DNA from: Turbatrix aceti
Taxonomy: Eukaryota > Nematoda > Chromadorea > Rhabditida > Panagrolaimidae
Assembly (NCBI GenBank): GCA_963969345.1
Contig: OZ017770.1
Coordinates: 7,139,246-7,203,245 of the forward strand
Reading direction: 5' to 3'
Length of the DNA: 64,000 bases
In this document: piece after piece, positions 13,237 through 24,900 of the stretch
Layout of the letters: each line of letters starts with the position of its first letter
How positions within the stretch are numbered: position 1 is the stretch's first letter
Made by a program: the position numbers and the translations under genes
Notes under the pieces: model-generated
Told to the model about the DNA's origin: nothing
Seen by the model: only the letters and a program-made list of their open reading frames with translations
Database searches by the model: none

Positions 13237-13793
13237 TTACCAAAACAACGAATTAACCACGAGCATCGTAGACGTGTGCACTAGAAATGAATGCACGTAT
13301 CCAGAGGCAAATGCGGTGTACGGCAGTTCTCCGATGCGAATTTGGTTGGCTTGAAAGGCAATGGAGCCAAATGATAACACCGCTGCCAGGCAGATGCCGC
13401 GCTTAACAGTCGTTGAACGAAATGCGCTAAAATAATAATCTGGTAATTGCAAATGAGATACATAATTTTTCAAACATACTTCAGAGCAAAGAAACCATAA
13501 GCCACGATGGTAGTATGGAAAAAGACGAGCGCATAGGTGGCAGTAGGCGAGAGTAGTCGATGCATTCTGAACAGTCTTTCATTCTCATGCGTGTTATCGA
13601 CCTTGAAATAGGTTTCATAAAATACCTCAATAATAACACATATCGCACTTACCGGAGACAGGATGTTGAGCAGCTGATTGTGGCCGTTTAGAGACGATAT
13701 GATGGCATTTATCACCGCAGCTGCTACCAACCGTGCCGCAATTAACAGTACGGTTTCAGTCCTTAGTTCCTTCCTGATGACCACGTTGAACAT
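13237..13793 (-). CDS. Orphan small membrane protein, about four helices (167 aa)
   Basis: Two exons, 13793-13480 and 13426-13237, joined by a 53-nt intron (donor GTATGT, acceptor TTTTAG); 168 codons in frame. I do not recognise the family. Hydrophobic stretches fall near residues 15-35 (VLLIAARLVAAAVINAII), 44-60 (LLNILSPVSAICVIIEV), 85-103 (TYALVFFHTTIVAYGFFAL) and 114-130 (GICLAAVLSFGSIAF). A charged loop (VDNTHENERLFRMHRLL) lies between helices 2 and 3. There is no cleavable signal and no catalytic motif. The first ATG was taken as start because no acceptor or longer frame suits better. It could be a nematode-restricted or poorly characterised TMEM-like protein. The intron phase and composition support a real gene. 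Confidence 0.6.
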
Positions 13794-14790
13794 TTCAAGT
13801 CGTGACTGACCTGTCTCTTGTCCTGTCGTCTTTTCCCTTTTTCATCTCGCGCAAAGCGCAGAGATCCAAAGACGCGCGACCTCGAAAATAATTATCATGA
13901 TCATTTCAATTTTTTTACGCTTTAGTTGCAAAAAAGATTGCATATACGTCTTTCATTTATTTTATTCTGCGCGTTTTATCATGTGATTAATAAATTGAAT
14001 TTTACTTCCTTCAAAAATTGTATCTGAAATGTAATACATTTCATCTGAAAATACCATTGTTACTCCCAAGACATGCGTGTGAAGGCCTAAGCCCGATGAA
14101 AGTTGCACAGACAAGGCCATCGTCATAAAAGCTACAAATCTATTCTTTCTGAGAACGTCCTTTCATTTACGCATGCCTTGCGTGATTCACACCAGCCACC
14201 GTGGGCCGCTCTTTGTTCTGGGCCTTCTGGTAGCAGTCTGATTTTCTGATTCATGGATACAATCATGAATGCACGCATGATCACCGGTTGCTATTATCAC
14301 GCACCACAGACCAGGACAGGACAGCTGACACCGGCAGAAGACGAACGCGCGCCTTCGTTTTTTACGCATAGTGGACCTTTTTTTGTTTATTGTTTTCGTC
14401 TTGCAACAGAAGAGCATGCGCATTCAGTGGTTTTTGAACGAAATGACTTTACTCACTCTCCGCATTCTTTTTGGTGGCTTTTTAGCATAATTTTTCTTAT
14501 GGGCGTTGTCCTCTCGAATTAATGTTACCTTGAGGGATTCCCTTAGGGTAACATGTTGTTCATGCCTCTCTGGTGAATAACATTGTGTCTTCCATTTCAT
14601 CTTTCTCGTCTCTTTAATCATGTTCTCGGGTCATCTTTGTGTGCACTAATCTTTATATCTCCTGTCGATACAGGGGGTAACCGCTATTGTGTGCGCGATG
14701 ACATTCGCATAATTATGTCTCTTTCCTTTTACTTTAAACACAATTTTCGCGTTAAATATGACAAGTCAGTCACGTATCGCTTTTTTTTTC
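13794..14790. other. Intergenic, divergent promoter region
   Basis: Lies between the starts of the orphan membrane protein (minus) and the PP2C-like gene (plus), so it should hold both promoters. No TATA box in an obvious position. It contains a 33-bp near-palindrome at 14522-14554. Confidence 0.5.
14522..14554. repeat. 33-bp near-perfect palindrome
   Basis: ATGTTACC at the left end is the reverse complement of GGTAACAT at the right, and AGGGA/TCCCT in the middle also pair, leaving two mismatched or wobble steps. It could be a protein-binding dyad or a small transposon footprint. It lies about 290 bp upstream of the PP2C-like start. Confidence 0.55.
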
Positions 14791-14792
14791 AG
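14781..14792 (+). other. Acceptor in front of the PP2C-like gene
   Basis: A T9-CAG tract ends at 14792, 18 nt before the ATG chosen at 14811. An earlier ATG at 14801 is followed at once by TGA, so it cannot be the start. Likely trans-splice site or end of a 5' UTR intron. Confidence 0.5.
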
Positions 14793-14810
14793 GACTCACA
14801 CATGTGAAGG

Positions 14811-16254
14811 ATGTATTCGAAACTCGCCGATGCCTGTTTGGTTCTCCAGAATGTGCCCAGTCCATCTAGCGGGGTTCGTCTCCGTCGCATGGGTCCCACC
14901 AAATTTCGGTATGCTCTTATCGAAAACATTGAAAATGACGTCATTGGTATCCTGAGTGCTGTTTTGTCTGCCAAGTAAGTCCTGGTTTTATATCTCTTTT
15001 TGGGCTATATGAAATCGCTTTTTCAGGAAGATCCCGGATGATATTGCCTTTGGACTGTCTGCTCGATTCTACAAGGACAACAAGCACATTTTCAACGATC
15101 TGCCTCGCGAGGATGATAATTTCTTCAGCTTCATTGATGTCCAGCGCCTTGTCTACGAGCGTGCTCAAACCTTTCTGTACGAAATTGTCAATACTGAGTC
15201 TCCTCTCCGTGAGTTTTAGGGGGTTGTAAACATTGGTTTATAAAACCGTGGGTTTTCAGCAGAAGTCAAGAAGGGTATCGCTTATTTCACTGCGCTCGAT
15301 CGCAACCGAAAGGAACAGCAGGATCGCGTGTGTGCTTTCACGAATCTCGGTGCCGTCAAACCTGATGTTGGCAAGGTTAGGAGTTCTGTCTTAAAAATAT
15401 TTTTTTGCAATTCAAATTTTTAGGATCTCGAAGGTGTTCGCCTGTTTGCTGTCTTTGACGGTCACGGATCGACTCTCGTGGCTCAAATGGCCGTCAGCAA
15501 CTTTGCACCCATCCTCATTGACGTCAAAGAGGATAATCCGGATCTCACTGACCAAATGCTTCTCAAGGAATCCCTCGGCAGGCTCAGCGACACTATCGAC
15601 AAGCAATACAAGCCAAACCACCTCGTCGGCGGTTCTACCGCCACCGTGCTCATGCTGAACGACGATATCTACTCCTACTGCTGGCTCGGCGACTCTCCTC
15701 TTCTCATGTTCACGGCCACGGGTGTTACCCAGCTCAATGCTCCCCACAACCTCGAGAATGAGAGCGAAAAGGAACGCGTCAAGGATCACGTGATCAACGT
15801 TTTCGGCGTTGATCGTGTCAATGCCTCTCTTCTGCTCACCCGTGCCATTGGCGACGTGGACGAGCGCCCGGCTATCACGACCGATGCCGAGACGGGGGTT
15901 GTTGACTTGTCTCAGCATCCTCTGGCTCTCATTGTCGCCAGCGATGGACTCACGGAGCACGCTAACTGTGAAGACATCTATGGCGCGATCATCGACTACT
16001 ACAGCCATCACGCCGATCATGCAGGTAAGCGGTTTATATTTTTTATATAAGTACATATCATGCTGTTCATTTAAATCGATTTTTTTCTAGATTCCGGCCA
16101 AACCATTGCCCAGCACTTGATCGAATACGCGATTGTTGAATCCTGTGACAATATCTCGGTCGTCTTTGTCGAGCTCAAACCCCGTGAAGAGATTCTCATT
16201 GAGCTTGTTGACATCACTGCCAAGAAACGGGAAGAACCCATTGTCCGTGTTTAA
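14811..16254 (+). CDS. Divergent PP2C-fold (PPM) protein (408 aa)
   Basis: Five exons: 14811-14974, 15027-15208, 15260-15375, 15424-16024 and 16091-16254; 409 codons in frame. A PPM-type core begins near residue 155. It has FAVFDGHGS (metal Asp), GGSTATV...WLGDSPLL, LLLTRAIGDVDERP, LIVASDGL and DNISVVFVEL, which match PP2C motifs in order. The early Arg...Glu-Asp motif that normally supplies another metal ligand is not visible (DRVCAFTNLGAV stands in its place), and DGHGG is DGHGS. An N-terminal extension of about 140 residues has no known domain. PPM phosphatases remove Ser/Thr phosphates using Mn/Mg. With a changed site this may be a weak phosphatase or a pseudophosphatase scaffold. Neither TAB1 nor FEM-2 is clearly favoured. 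Confidence 0.82.
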
Positions 16255-19200
16255 ATTACATTTCCTTCGTGATGCGGGTGCAAGGATGTGATTGCGTTTG
16301 AAACTCTACTTGAGGGGCTATATTCCGTTCGAGGTATGAACTACGTCTGTCAGCATTAACCTTTTTGTCTTCCACTTCTACCCAGCTGAACCCAGATTGA
16401 TTGCTGGTCTACGCTATTTTTTTTGATCGATGCAAACATGTATGTGTTACTGTGGTGATAAATCTCTATTAAAATGATGCCAGGTTTACGTTAGAAAGTC
16501 GTTAACGTGAATATTATCATTTATTTTTTTTGTTTCGAACCAGTGATCGATCTCAAATTGGACTGAAAGGCAGTAGTGTAAAAGTTTATCGGTACGCTTA
16601 ATAAATTGACTATGCTATAAATTTTTGACTAGTAATCAAAAAAAAGACGGGGGCGCATTACGGCATGTTCCGATGCCTATTCTCTAATTTTTTTTTCAAA
16701 ATAGTGACGAAGCAGAGAATATCCTAATAAGTAGGCGTTTTTTGAAGGACCAAAATGGAGATATGTATTTATTCAACGCCGAAGCCTAATATCAAGGCCA
16801 TAGGCGGCCGCATTTTCTTGCCAAGGAGGGCGTGTTTTTCCGCATGAGATTTCGGTCAGTCTGGAGTGAACGCAGTATACATCTTTCTCGTTCCAGGGAT
16901 ACCCCGTAGTCTGAAGTACCACAGCTTCAAAGTGCTCTCGTTGATTTCAACGCCCCCAAACCAATCCACTGACGACTGAGTCCTCTAACCCCCGAAGTAT
17001 TGATCGGCCGATGACCGGCATCATCATGCTGAAAAAATGTACGTGAGCGTGAAATCGCAGCCTGAGTGAAAGAAATAATATCATATTCTTCTGGTTTTTA
17101 TTGGCGATTTCAATGCGATAAATGCACTCCGACGTTGAAAATTAACCACTTTTATCACCCTATTGCAATGCTAAAATTTATTGAGTCTCCGATTCTTGCC
17201 CAAAGTATATTACGATTGCTGCTCGAAATTTTTGCTGTGATCTTGTTCAGCAATAATTGTCTGCCCATCCGAATGATTTTCTTAGCTTTTGTTTTCCGTC
17301 TAAAAAAATTTTGAAAATCAGATAAATTTTCGTATATTTTTGATATTAGTGATCGTGGCTTTGTCCTATTGTCGCCGCAGCAGTCCCGAAGCAATTGCAG
17401 TCGCTGCTTTGTATTTAAGCTAAAAAATTGCAAAGTTATCCTCTTAAGTAGCGCAATCGATAATGGGGTGCACGTTGTGGTAGTAACCCTCTTTTACGAA
17501 AAAATATATCTCGTGACACCTGCAACGTGGTGGTACTGTCCCATTATTGTTGACCAGCCGAGGGAACGAGCCGCCTGCACAATTGTATGTTTTTCGGAGT
17601 ACTAAGACGTATATTTTCTTTGGTTGATCAATTTGTAGTTAATTTAAAATTGTAATATGGACGCTCTTTCGCTGCTACTGTTGACCCAAACCCGTTATAT
17701 TTATTTGTTGCCGAGCGTGGCGAATTCGTAGTTTAACCATCATTTTTCTGTTACTAACTGCTTGACTCCCGCATTTGTGATTAAAATGTGCTACGTCATG
17801 TGTCCTCTGCTTTTCTTTCTGAAGGCGAGTGAAAGACCTTGCTTATAGCAAGAAAACCATCGCTAACAAAATGTTGCTTTTTTTATAGTTGAATGTCGAT
17901 CGATAAACGTAAATATACTATTCTATGCCCTTGCCGGATGAATGTACTTTCTTTGTGGCGCGTAACACTATTGCAAAAAGATATGAGTTTGTTGTTTGTA
18001 GCTGTTGGCTCTTACAAGGAAAGTGTCAGGGTTCATTTTGGAATTTCTTCACGAAACTTTGCCAAAAGTTTGATTTTACTATGAGAAGTTTATACTGAAA
18101 AATTCAGTTGCACCGCTCATGATCTGACAGAGTTACGGTAGTCGAAAATCACGTTTTTGCCATTTTTGACGATTTTTGGCACGTTGGAGCTAACGAACAA
18201 CGTTATTTTCAAACTCAGGGTGTGCACCAATCGACGTAGTTTTGCATGAAGAATCAGATAAAAATATAAAAATTTAGGTTTGCCACCTTAAAAAATGCCG
18301 AAATTTGCATTCGAAAAGATGTCACAATGCCAACATTGGTTTCGGCATTTTTCAAGGTCACAACCCTACGTTATTATATTTTTATCTGATTCTTCATGCA
18401 AAACTACGTCGATTGGTGCACACCCTGAGTTTGAAAATAACGTTGTTCGTTAGCTCCAACGTGCCAAAAATCGTCAAAAATGGCAAAAACGTGATTTTCG
18501 ACTACCGTAACTCTGTAAGATCATGAGCGGTGCAACTGAATTTTTCAGTATAAACTTTTCATAGTAAAATCAAACTTTTGGCAAAGTTTCGTGAAGAAAT
18601 TCCAAAATGAACTCTGACACTTTCCTTGTTAGAGGATACGTTCTCTCCTTGCTGTTTTTTTTTCAACTTGCGCGTCATTCTGTTTTTTTTGGATAGGCAA
18701 TCGATCTTTCAAATTTAAAGAGTCATTGTGGTACTAACAAAATACACCGTTCAATTATTTGCAAAGTTCTTTAGAGGCAGTTGTATTTTTTTTTCTTCGC
18801 ACGCGGACGTTATACTTTCGTTCTGAGAAATCTAATGATGCCGTTTTTTGTCTATTTCAATTTTTCAGTATCATGTTAGTGCAAAGTTGCGACCGAATGT
18901 TTTTGTTTAGAGTACAGAAATCGATGAATGTTTGATGTCTGGTGTCATTGTGTGATTAAAAAATCACGTTGCTGTTTAGAGTTCAAGTTGTTCCAAGTTT
19001 CGCATCCGTATTGGTCGTACATGCCAGTTTGCAAGGCTGTCTAGTCGACGTTGTTTTATCGTTTACCGTCAATATTTTTGATTTTTGTTAGTTACGTCAT
19101 TGTTGTTTCATAGACTGTTCCCAACACATTTGTTTTGTTTCCGAGCCTGTCCGTGCGGCTTTACGCGGCGCGTGTAAGCGCAGCTTTATACTTTCCTTAA

Positions 19201-19463
19201 CGATCGTGCTCCAAATAATAACCCTCAGTTCTGTAACAATTTGTGTTTTTGCTGAGGGTGTCATTTATTGATTAATGCAACGGTTGGAATGCACGCTGTT
19301 GAATACGTGACCAACATCGTTAGAGCCTCTTCTGCAGGTACATTTTGTGTGAGCGCGTATTGATTAAGACAAGTGTTGTTAGCCACTAAACTATGCGTTT
19401 CTGTGAGCAGTAGTTTAGTACACAGTGTCGTTGTGCTCTTGGGGTAATTTATTTGGATTTTTC
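16255..19463. other. Long gene-poor region upstream of Tousled-like kinase
   Basis: About 3.2 kb without supported coding sequence. It holds the foldback element at 18009-18634 and the promoter and 5' leader of the kinase gene. Short open frames at 17066-17605 and 17893-18084 show no domain, splice pattern or coding-like composition. Confidence 0.5.
18009..18634. mobile_element. Foldback element: 626 bp, two ~295-bp inverted arms
   Basis: The left arm (18009 to about 18306) reads CTCTTACAAGGAAAGTGTCA from its outer end. The right arm (about 18341-18634) ends with the reverse complement, one base different (CTCTAACAAGGAAAGTGTCA). The arms stay closely matched for their outer ~240 bp and match less well near the roughly 34-nt loop. 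There is no transposase frame, so this is a non-autonomous foldback or long-TIR MITE-like element. No clear target-site duplication was seen in the flanks (GCTGTTGG on the left, GATACGTT on the right). No second copy lies in the window. It may fold into a long hairpin RNA if transcribed. Confidence 0.8.
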
Positions 19464-19465
19464 AG
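19456..19465 (+). other. Acceptor in front of the Tousled-like kinase gene
   Basis: ATTTTTCAG ends at 19465, 27 nt before the ATG at 19493. Probable trans-splice acceptor or end of a leader intron. Confidence 0.45.
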
Positions 19466-19492
19466 TATGTCACTTCGTTAGCATTTTTCAAA

Positions 19493-21725
19493 ATGACCGA
19501 TGTACAGCATCTTAACAGCAAGGAGGAAAATAACCACCTCCTGGTGACGGGTAGTAGCCCCAAGGGTATACCTAGCTACTTAACCGACAACCCGACGACC
19601 TACGTGGCTCCTGCAGCGGCAATTACTACGCCCACTCGTTCTAGGAAATCTAACACAAAAAGTAATCCGGAAACGAAGCCAAGGCGCAAGCGATGTGCTG
19701 CCAAAGACCAGAACGTAAGTATTTGTTGGGATTTTTATTTTCTGACGGCATTCATGTTTGTTTTGCCTTTTCAGTCTTGTAACAGTCCGAAACGAGTTTC
19801 CAATGGCACCGACTCTCTGAGCAATGACACTCCTTACGTATCCAACTTTTCACCTCACACTGGACGGCAGGGAACGTCGAATAATTCAACCAACAACCGA
19901 TACAGCCCGATCTCGGAGTCCCCTACGACGAAGCAGACTCAAACCGATTCCATCGACAACGGTGTTGCCTTCAATGAAATTAACTATGAGGATACCATTT
20001 TTCATCTGCGTCGAGAGGTTGAGGATTCACAGAAAATCCTCAATGATTACAAACAAATGGACGAGGTGAGCCGCAAGGTTTTGTTCGATCTCCTGGTGAA
20101 GAAATCACGAAGAGAACGAGTTGATGTCCGCGAGACGATTGCGCGCAACAACATTCGCATCGGTTCCTTCCGAGTTCAACGAGATGGCTTCGGTCACCTG
20201 AACGATCAGTGGGTCGACGGATTTGCCCAGACGGACTTGCAGCGTCGCAAGAACGATATCGATGGTATCCGTGATGCTGTCGTAGTCGAGATCACAAACC
20301 TTCGAAAGAAACGTGCATCCAAGGACTGCAAAAAGTAAGTTGAAGGGGTTTTATGTGAAAATTATTAATCTAAAATCCTTTTGCAGGCTTGTAGATAACA
20401 ATTCCGCACGTGACGACGTGTTTTTGAAGCCTGAGGTACCGTTTATTCATACCACGGAGTACTGTGATCGACGCGATGAAATTCTTCGCATGAAAAAGGT
20501 ATGTTGAGTTGTATTTGTGTCCCCGTGTTGGGTCACGTGCTTTTGTTTTGCAGGAGTTTATCAAAAAAGAAGAAATGGATATCATTGCGGAGCGAGAAAA
20601 GCTCGAACGAGAGCGGAACCTACACATCCGTGAAATCAAACGGGTTCAAAATGAGGATGCAAGCAGGTATAACAATTACACCATTTTGAATAAAAATTAT
20701 CTTCCTCTGGTGTTGCTGGGCAAAGGCGGATTTAGGCGAGTTTCTTTGTCTTTTCTGGGTTTTTTTAAATTTCTTGTACTTTATTTTAGCGAGGTGTGGA
20801 AGGCCTACGATCTCGACAAGTGTCGTGAAACGGCTTGTAAAATTCACCACGTTAACAAGGATTGGAAAGAGGGTAAGAAGGCCAACTACGTGCGTCATGC
20901 CATGCGGGAGAAGGATATTCACAAAGATCTGGACCATCCGAACATTGTCAAGTTGTATGATATATTTACCATTGACAACGATTCCTTCTGCACTGTGCTG
21001 GAATACTGCGATGGCAACGACCTCGATTTTTACCTGAAACAACATCGCACGATGGCGGAGAAGGAAACGAGGCTTCTTATTGGACAGGTATGAGACAAAT
21101 GACGTCGCTTGGACGGCTTATAATGTTTTTTTGTTTTTAGGTTGTCGATGCGCTGCGGTATCTCAACGACCGAAAAGTCCCAATTATTCATTATGACTTG
21201 AAACCGGCAAATATTTTGCTTCAAACGGGTGTTCATCGCTTCGAGGTCAAAGTAACGGACTTTGGACTTTCGAAAACGGTTGAAAATTCTGAGGACAATG
21301 ACTCTATCGAGCTCACTTCTCAAGGAGCTGGCACATACTGGTATCTACCGCCCGAGACTTTCCGCGAAGCCGGTCCATCCGGCGCAGCCCCTAAAATTAG
21401 CTCTAAAGTTGATGTTTGGAGCGTCGGTGTTATTTGTTATCAATGCATCTACGGCAAACGAGTAAGCATCTATTATGACGCTGTGCGCTCTTCAATTTTG
21501 TTTTTTTAGCCATTTGGACACGAGCAAACGCAACAGCGCATTCTGAAGGAAGGCACAATACTCAAAGCCATGCACGTCGACTTTCCGGTGAAGCCTGCCG
21601 TTACCCAACTGACCCAAGACTTCATTCGAAAATGCCTGCAGTACGATCCTGCTAATCGCGCTGACGTCATGGAGCTTGCTCGTCACGAATACGCGAGGCC
21701 GTTTACGAAGAAGGTAACTGTTTAA
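19493..21725 (+). CDS. tlk-1: Tousled-like Ser/Thr kinase (636 aa)
   Basis: Seven exons: 19493-19714, 19775-20334, 20387-20498, 20554-20735, 20790-21087, 21141-21461 and 21510-21725; 637 codons. The N-terminal ~130 residues are Ser/Thr/Asn-rich with a basic patch ([10 protein letters not shown]). Next comes the TLK-specific region ([15 protein letters not shown]...[11 protein letters not shown]) and a coiled coil ([19 protein letters not shown]). The kinase domain starts near residue 345: [15 protein letters not shown], the lysine in [22 protein letters not shown] (HYD in place of HRD is usual for TLKs), TDFGLSK, PPET and [11 protein letters not shown]. TLKs are nuclear kinases that phosphorylate ASF1 during chromatin assembly and support chromosome segregation. 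The intron after GGF (20736-20789) has a GC donor, TAG|GCGAGT; only this join restores GGFSEV. It converges on the WH2 gene, with 198 nt between stops. Confidence 0.95.
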
Positions 21726-21923
21726 AACAGGTGTTTTAAGGGTTTTTGTATGTTTCAACTTACGAATTGTTTTTTTTTTGCACACTTGATCACTTTCATG
21801 ATTATAACGTTTGAATTATTAAATAATATGTTTTGAATGCTTATTTACTTCACACAAAGGGTGGTAATGTCAAGAGTGTTATTCGGAAAAATTAGACAAG
21901 AGAATACATTCCATATATCTGTT

Positions 21924-24900
21924 TCATGAAGCCCTTTGCTTTGATCGCAGAAATCGGACGCCTCCGGCTTGACGAATCTCAGCGAGCATGTCGTTGCGTA
22001 GCGCGTCGTCGCCTGCGCTAGAGGGAACGGAAGGCGCACTCCGTAGCATGCTGGCGGGCGGCGGGGGTGGTGGTGGTGGCGGAGGGCCAGCTGGCGATGC
22101 TAGCACTGATGTCGAAGCTGGCTGAGACCGAGGCGCTTCGTTCTGCAAAGAAATAATATTTGTTTAATCGCTTAATTGCTTAACAACCAAAAAACTCCAA
22201 CTCACATCAGGTAAAACACGTCCAAGATTAAAGGATTTTTCAACGGGTTTGGGCACTTTTTTGAGCGTGACTTGCGGGAAGCTGGTTACAGGGCTGGTCG
22301 CTGTTTCATTCGACGGCGAAGGTTTGGGTATTCTAGGCGGCGTATTTTGCGATGTAGCCTGCTTGAAACTCGGTGGAGGTTGTTTGGAGACAACTGCGGG
22401 AGTTGACGTTGGATGAAGACGTTTTGTCTCCTGAATTGGCTGCGGGCGTTGTTTGACCAGCGTTGGTCTGGTAAAGTTTGGAGATGGTTGGACTGGAAGC
22501 ACGCTTGCAGGAAGAGCCCGCACCGGCTGAGAGGCCTGCCACTCACGTACTGCTGCCAACGGGTCACTCAACGGTTTTTTGACGCTCTCGGATGAAATAA
22601 TGAACTTTCCGTTGTTGTTACCGTTGCTGTTGTTGTTTCCGTTTTCGGAAATCACCGAACTGTGAATGCTGCCATTGCTATTGGTAAACGAAGGCGGCGC
22701 TCGGGTCTTTTGCTGATGATTTTTGGTTGCGACATAACTATTGGCGTATTCGGATTTCTGCGGTGACTGCCGAACTTTCAATTCCGAACTGTTAAAAGTC
22801 GGTGACGAGACGACGCTGGTCACGGTATAGCCATTTGTTTGTTGGGGTTCCCAGTCGTTATACGTTATGGGAACGTTGTGGACGATTGCCTGGGGTTTGG
22901 GACGCGTATCTGCAAACCGCAGATGATCTCCATAATGCCCGTTGTTGTAAGCAGCGTGCGAACGATTATCGGAGAGTCGGGGACGGTTGTTCTCACTCCC
23001 GAATCGGGTGTAGCCCAGGTTCGGCGGGACTCCATCGATGAGGCCCAGCTTTATGTTCCTCTCGGGCTCTTGTTTGATATTGTTGTTCTCGTTTATGACC
23101 TCAACATGGCTGTTCCGCGTCGGTGTAGAAACCGGAACGCTCGTACGATGGTTTTTTTCTGATACGATAGAAGTTGAGTATTGATCACTGTTAGAGTGAT
23201 TATTGAGCTTGAAGCCGCTGACCGGCGAGCTCGAGACAGAAATAGCAGGCGACAACAACTGCTGGTACAAGTTGTTGACTTCGTTGTACTTTTTCAATAA
23301 GGCTTGCTGCTTGAAAGTCACCGTGCGATTAATATCGTCGGTTTCCGGTGTAATAGTACCACTCTTCTGCGACCGTCTGGCGTACTCCCAATCATCGAAG
23401 AGTGATAGGAGATTTTGGTGCTCGAGTTTGAGGCGCCGCTTTAGGTCATCGCTGGACGGCAGCATCACTGAACTGGAGCTTGTCTCTGAGTTAAGATCAG
23501 CAACCTCGTCGTCGAACGAAGTCGAAGACGGTTGTTTTGTATCGACTCTGAAAAAACAACAACCGTGAGGCAACAAAATAACAACCCCTCACGAGTTAGC
23601 GAATCAGAAACTCACCTGACGGGACCAGCTAACTCAAACTGATGAGATTGCTGCTTCGAAACAACCACAGGAGACGCGGATTGTTTGTAGTTGCTTGCAA
23701 AGAAGAAATTTGTTACCACCGCAACTGTTTCCGGTGGAGGCGGTTGACTCAGAGGAACAGCCGGAGGAGGCGGCAGAGCCAATTCTGGCTGATGCTTGCG
23801 CAGGGTCGGAGAGGCTGAAAAAAGCGCATTACCGAGCTGTTCCTACTGGTTTCACGTAGGGTTAAACAAAAAAGTATACTATGTATCGCTCCAGATATAA
23901 ACAAGTGTTGCGAGCAAAACACCTTGAATAAATATTGCAAATTTGAGCTGGAAAAAAAAGTTATGCAAAAACTGCGGGACACAAACAGTTGTGAACACTT
24001 TTTGATTTCTTCATAAAGTTTGGAGATAAACTATTCAAAACGTTACAAAAAGCCGGCTTATTTTTGTTTGCTTAGTACCAGAACAGTACGGAAAGCAAAG
24101 CGGCGTTGTCGAATTGCACCACGTAAAGCACGTTTTTGTATGACCGCGTTATCAGCCATCAAAAACAGTAAAATGAGCAAGAAAAAAATTATTGACTTCA
24201 ATTGGAAGGGAACTCGTCAATGACCAAATCTAGAAGAGTGTGACGCTGACTGGTCACTTGCGCGATTATTAAACGTGTCCAGCGTCAGAAGAAAATCGAC
24301 AAGTGCTCCAGCGTTCACATTCATGAGTGAGTGCAAATACTAAGACGGAACAAAAATGAACATTGCGTCAAAGCTTCAGCGCGCAGGCCCTAATGAAGCA
24401 AGCCACAGTCAGACAAGTAAAAACTTACACGGAATCTTGACGATCGATGTGTTATTTGCAACACCACCTCCGGATATGCTGTCGTTTAGGCTGCTCTCGT
24501 CACCAACATCAATTCCAACCTCGTTGTAGGTCATTACCGGGTCAGTGGAAAAATGGGTTTCAAGAAGTCTAGGCCCATTAGATACTTTCGGCGACTCAGC
24601 AGCACTTGTCGGTTCTTCCGTCTGAATGGCAGTTGCGGTAGTCAACGACGAAGACGGAGAGGCGCGTTTCTTTTCCTGCTTTGGAGGTGAAGGTGGTTTT
24701 TCTTTTGGTAAAGGCGGCAAATTCGATCGAAGCGAACTATCAATTATAATTGTCGTCGTAGTCTTTTCAGATACGGATGATTTATTGTGGACTGAAAAAA
24801 AAAAACAGATGTTTTACACGGACAATAAAAAAAATATAATATGCTAACTAGGCTTGGCAGGTGATTTTTTGCGTGAGGAATATCGTCGACCGCTCATGCG

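Noticed and set aside
15412..16056. 214-codon minus-strand open frame over the PP2C-like gene
   Set aside because: Mirror of the third codon position bias of the real plus-strand exon 15424-16024; no domain.
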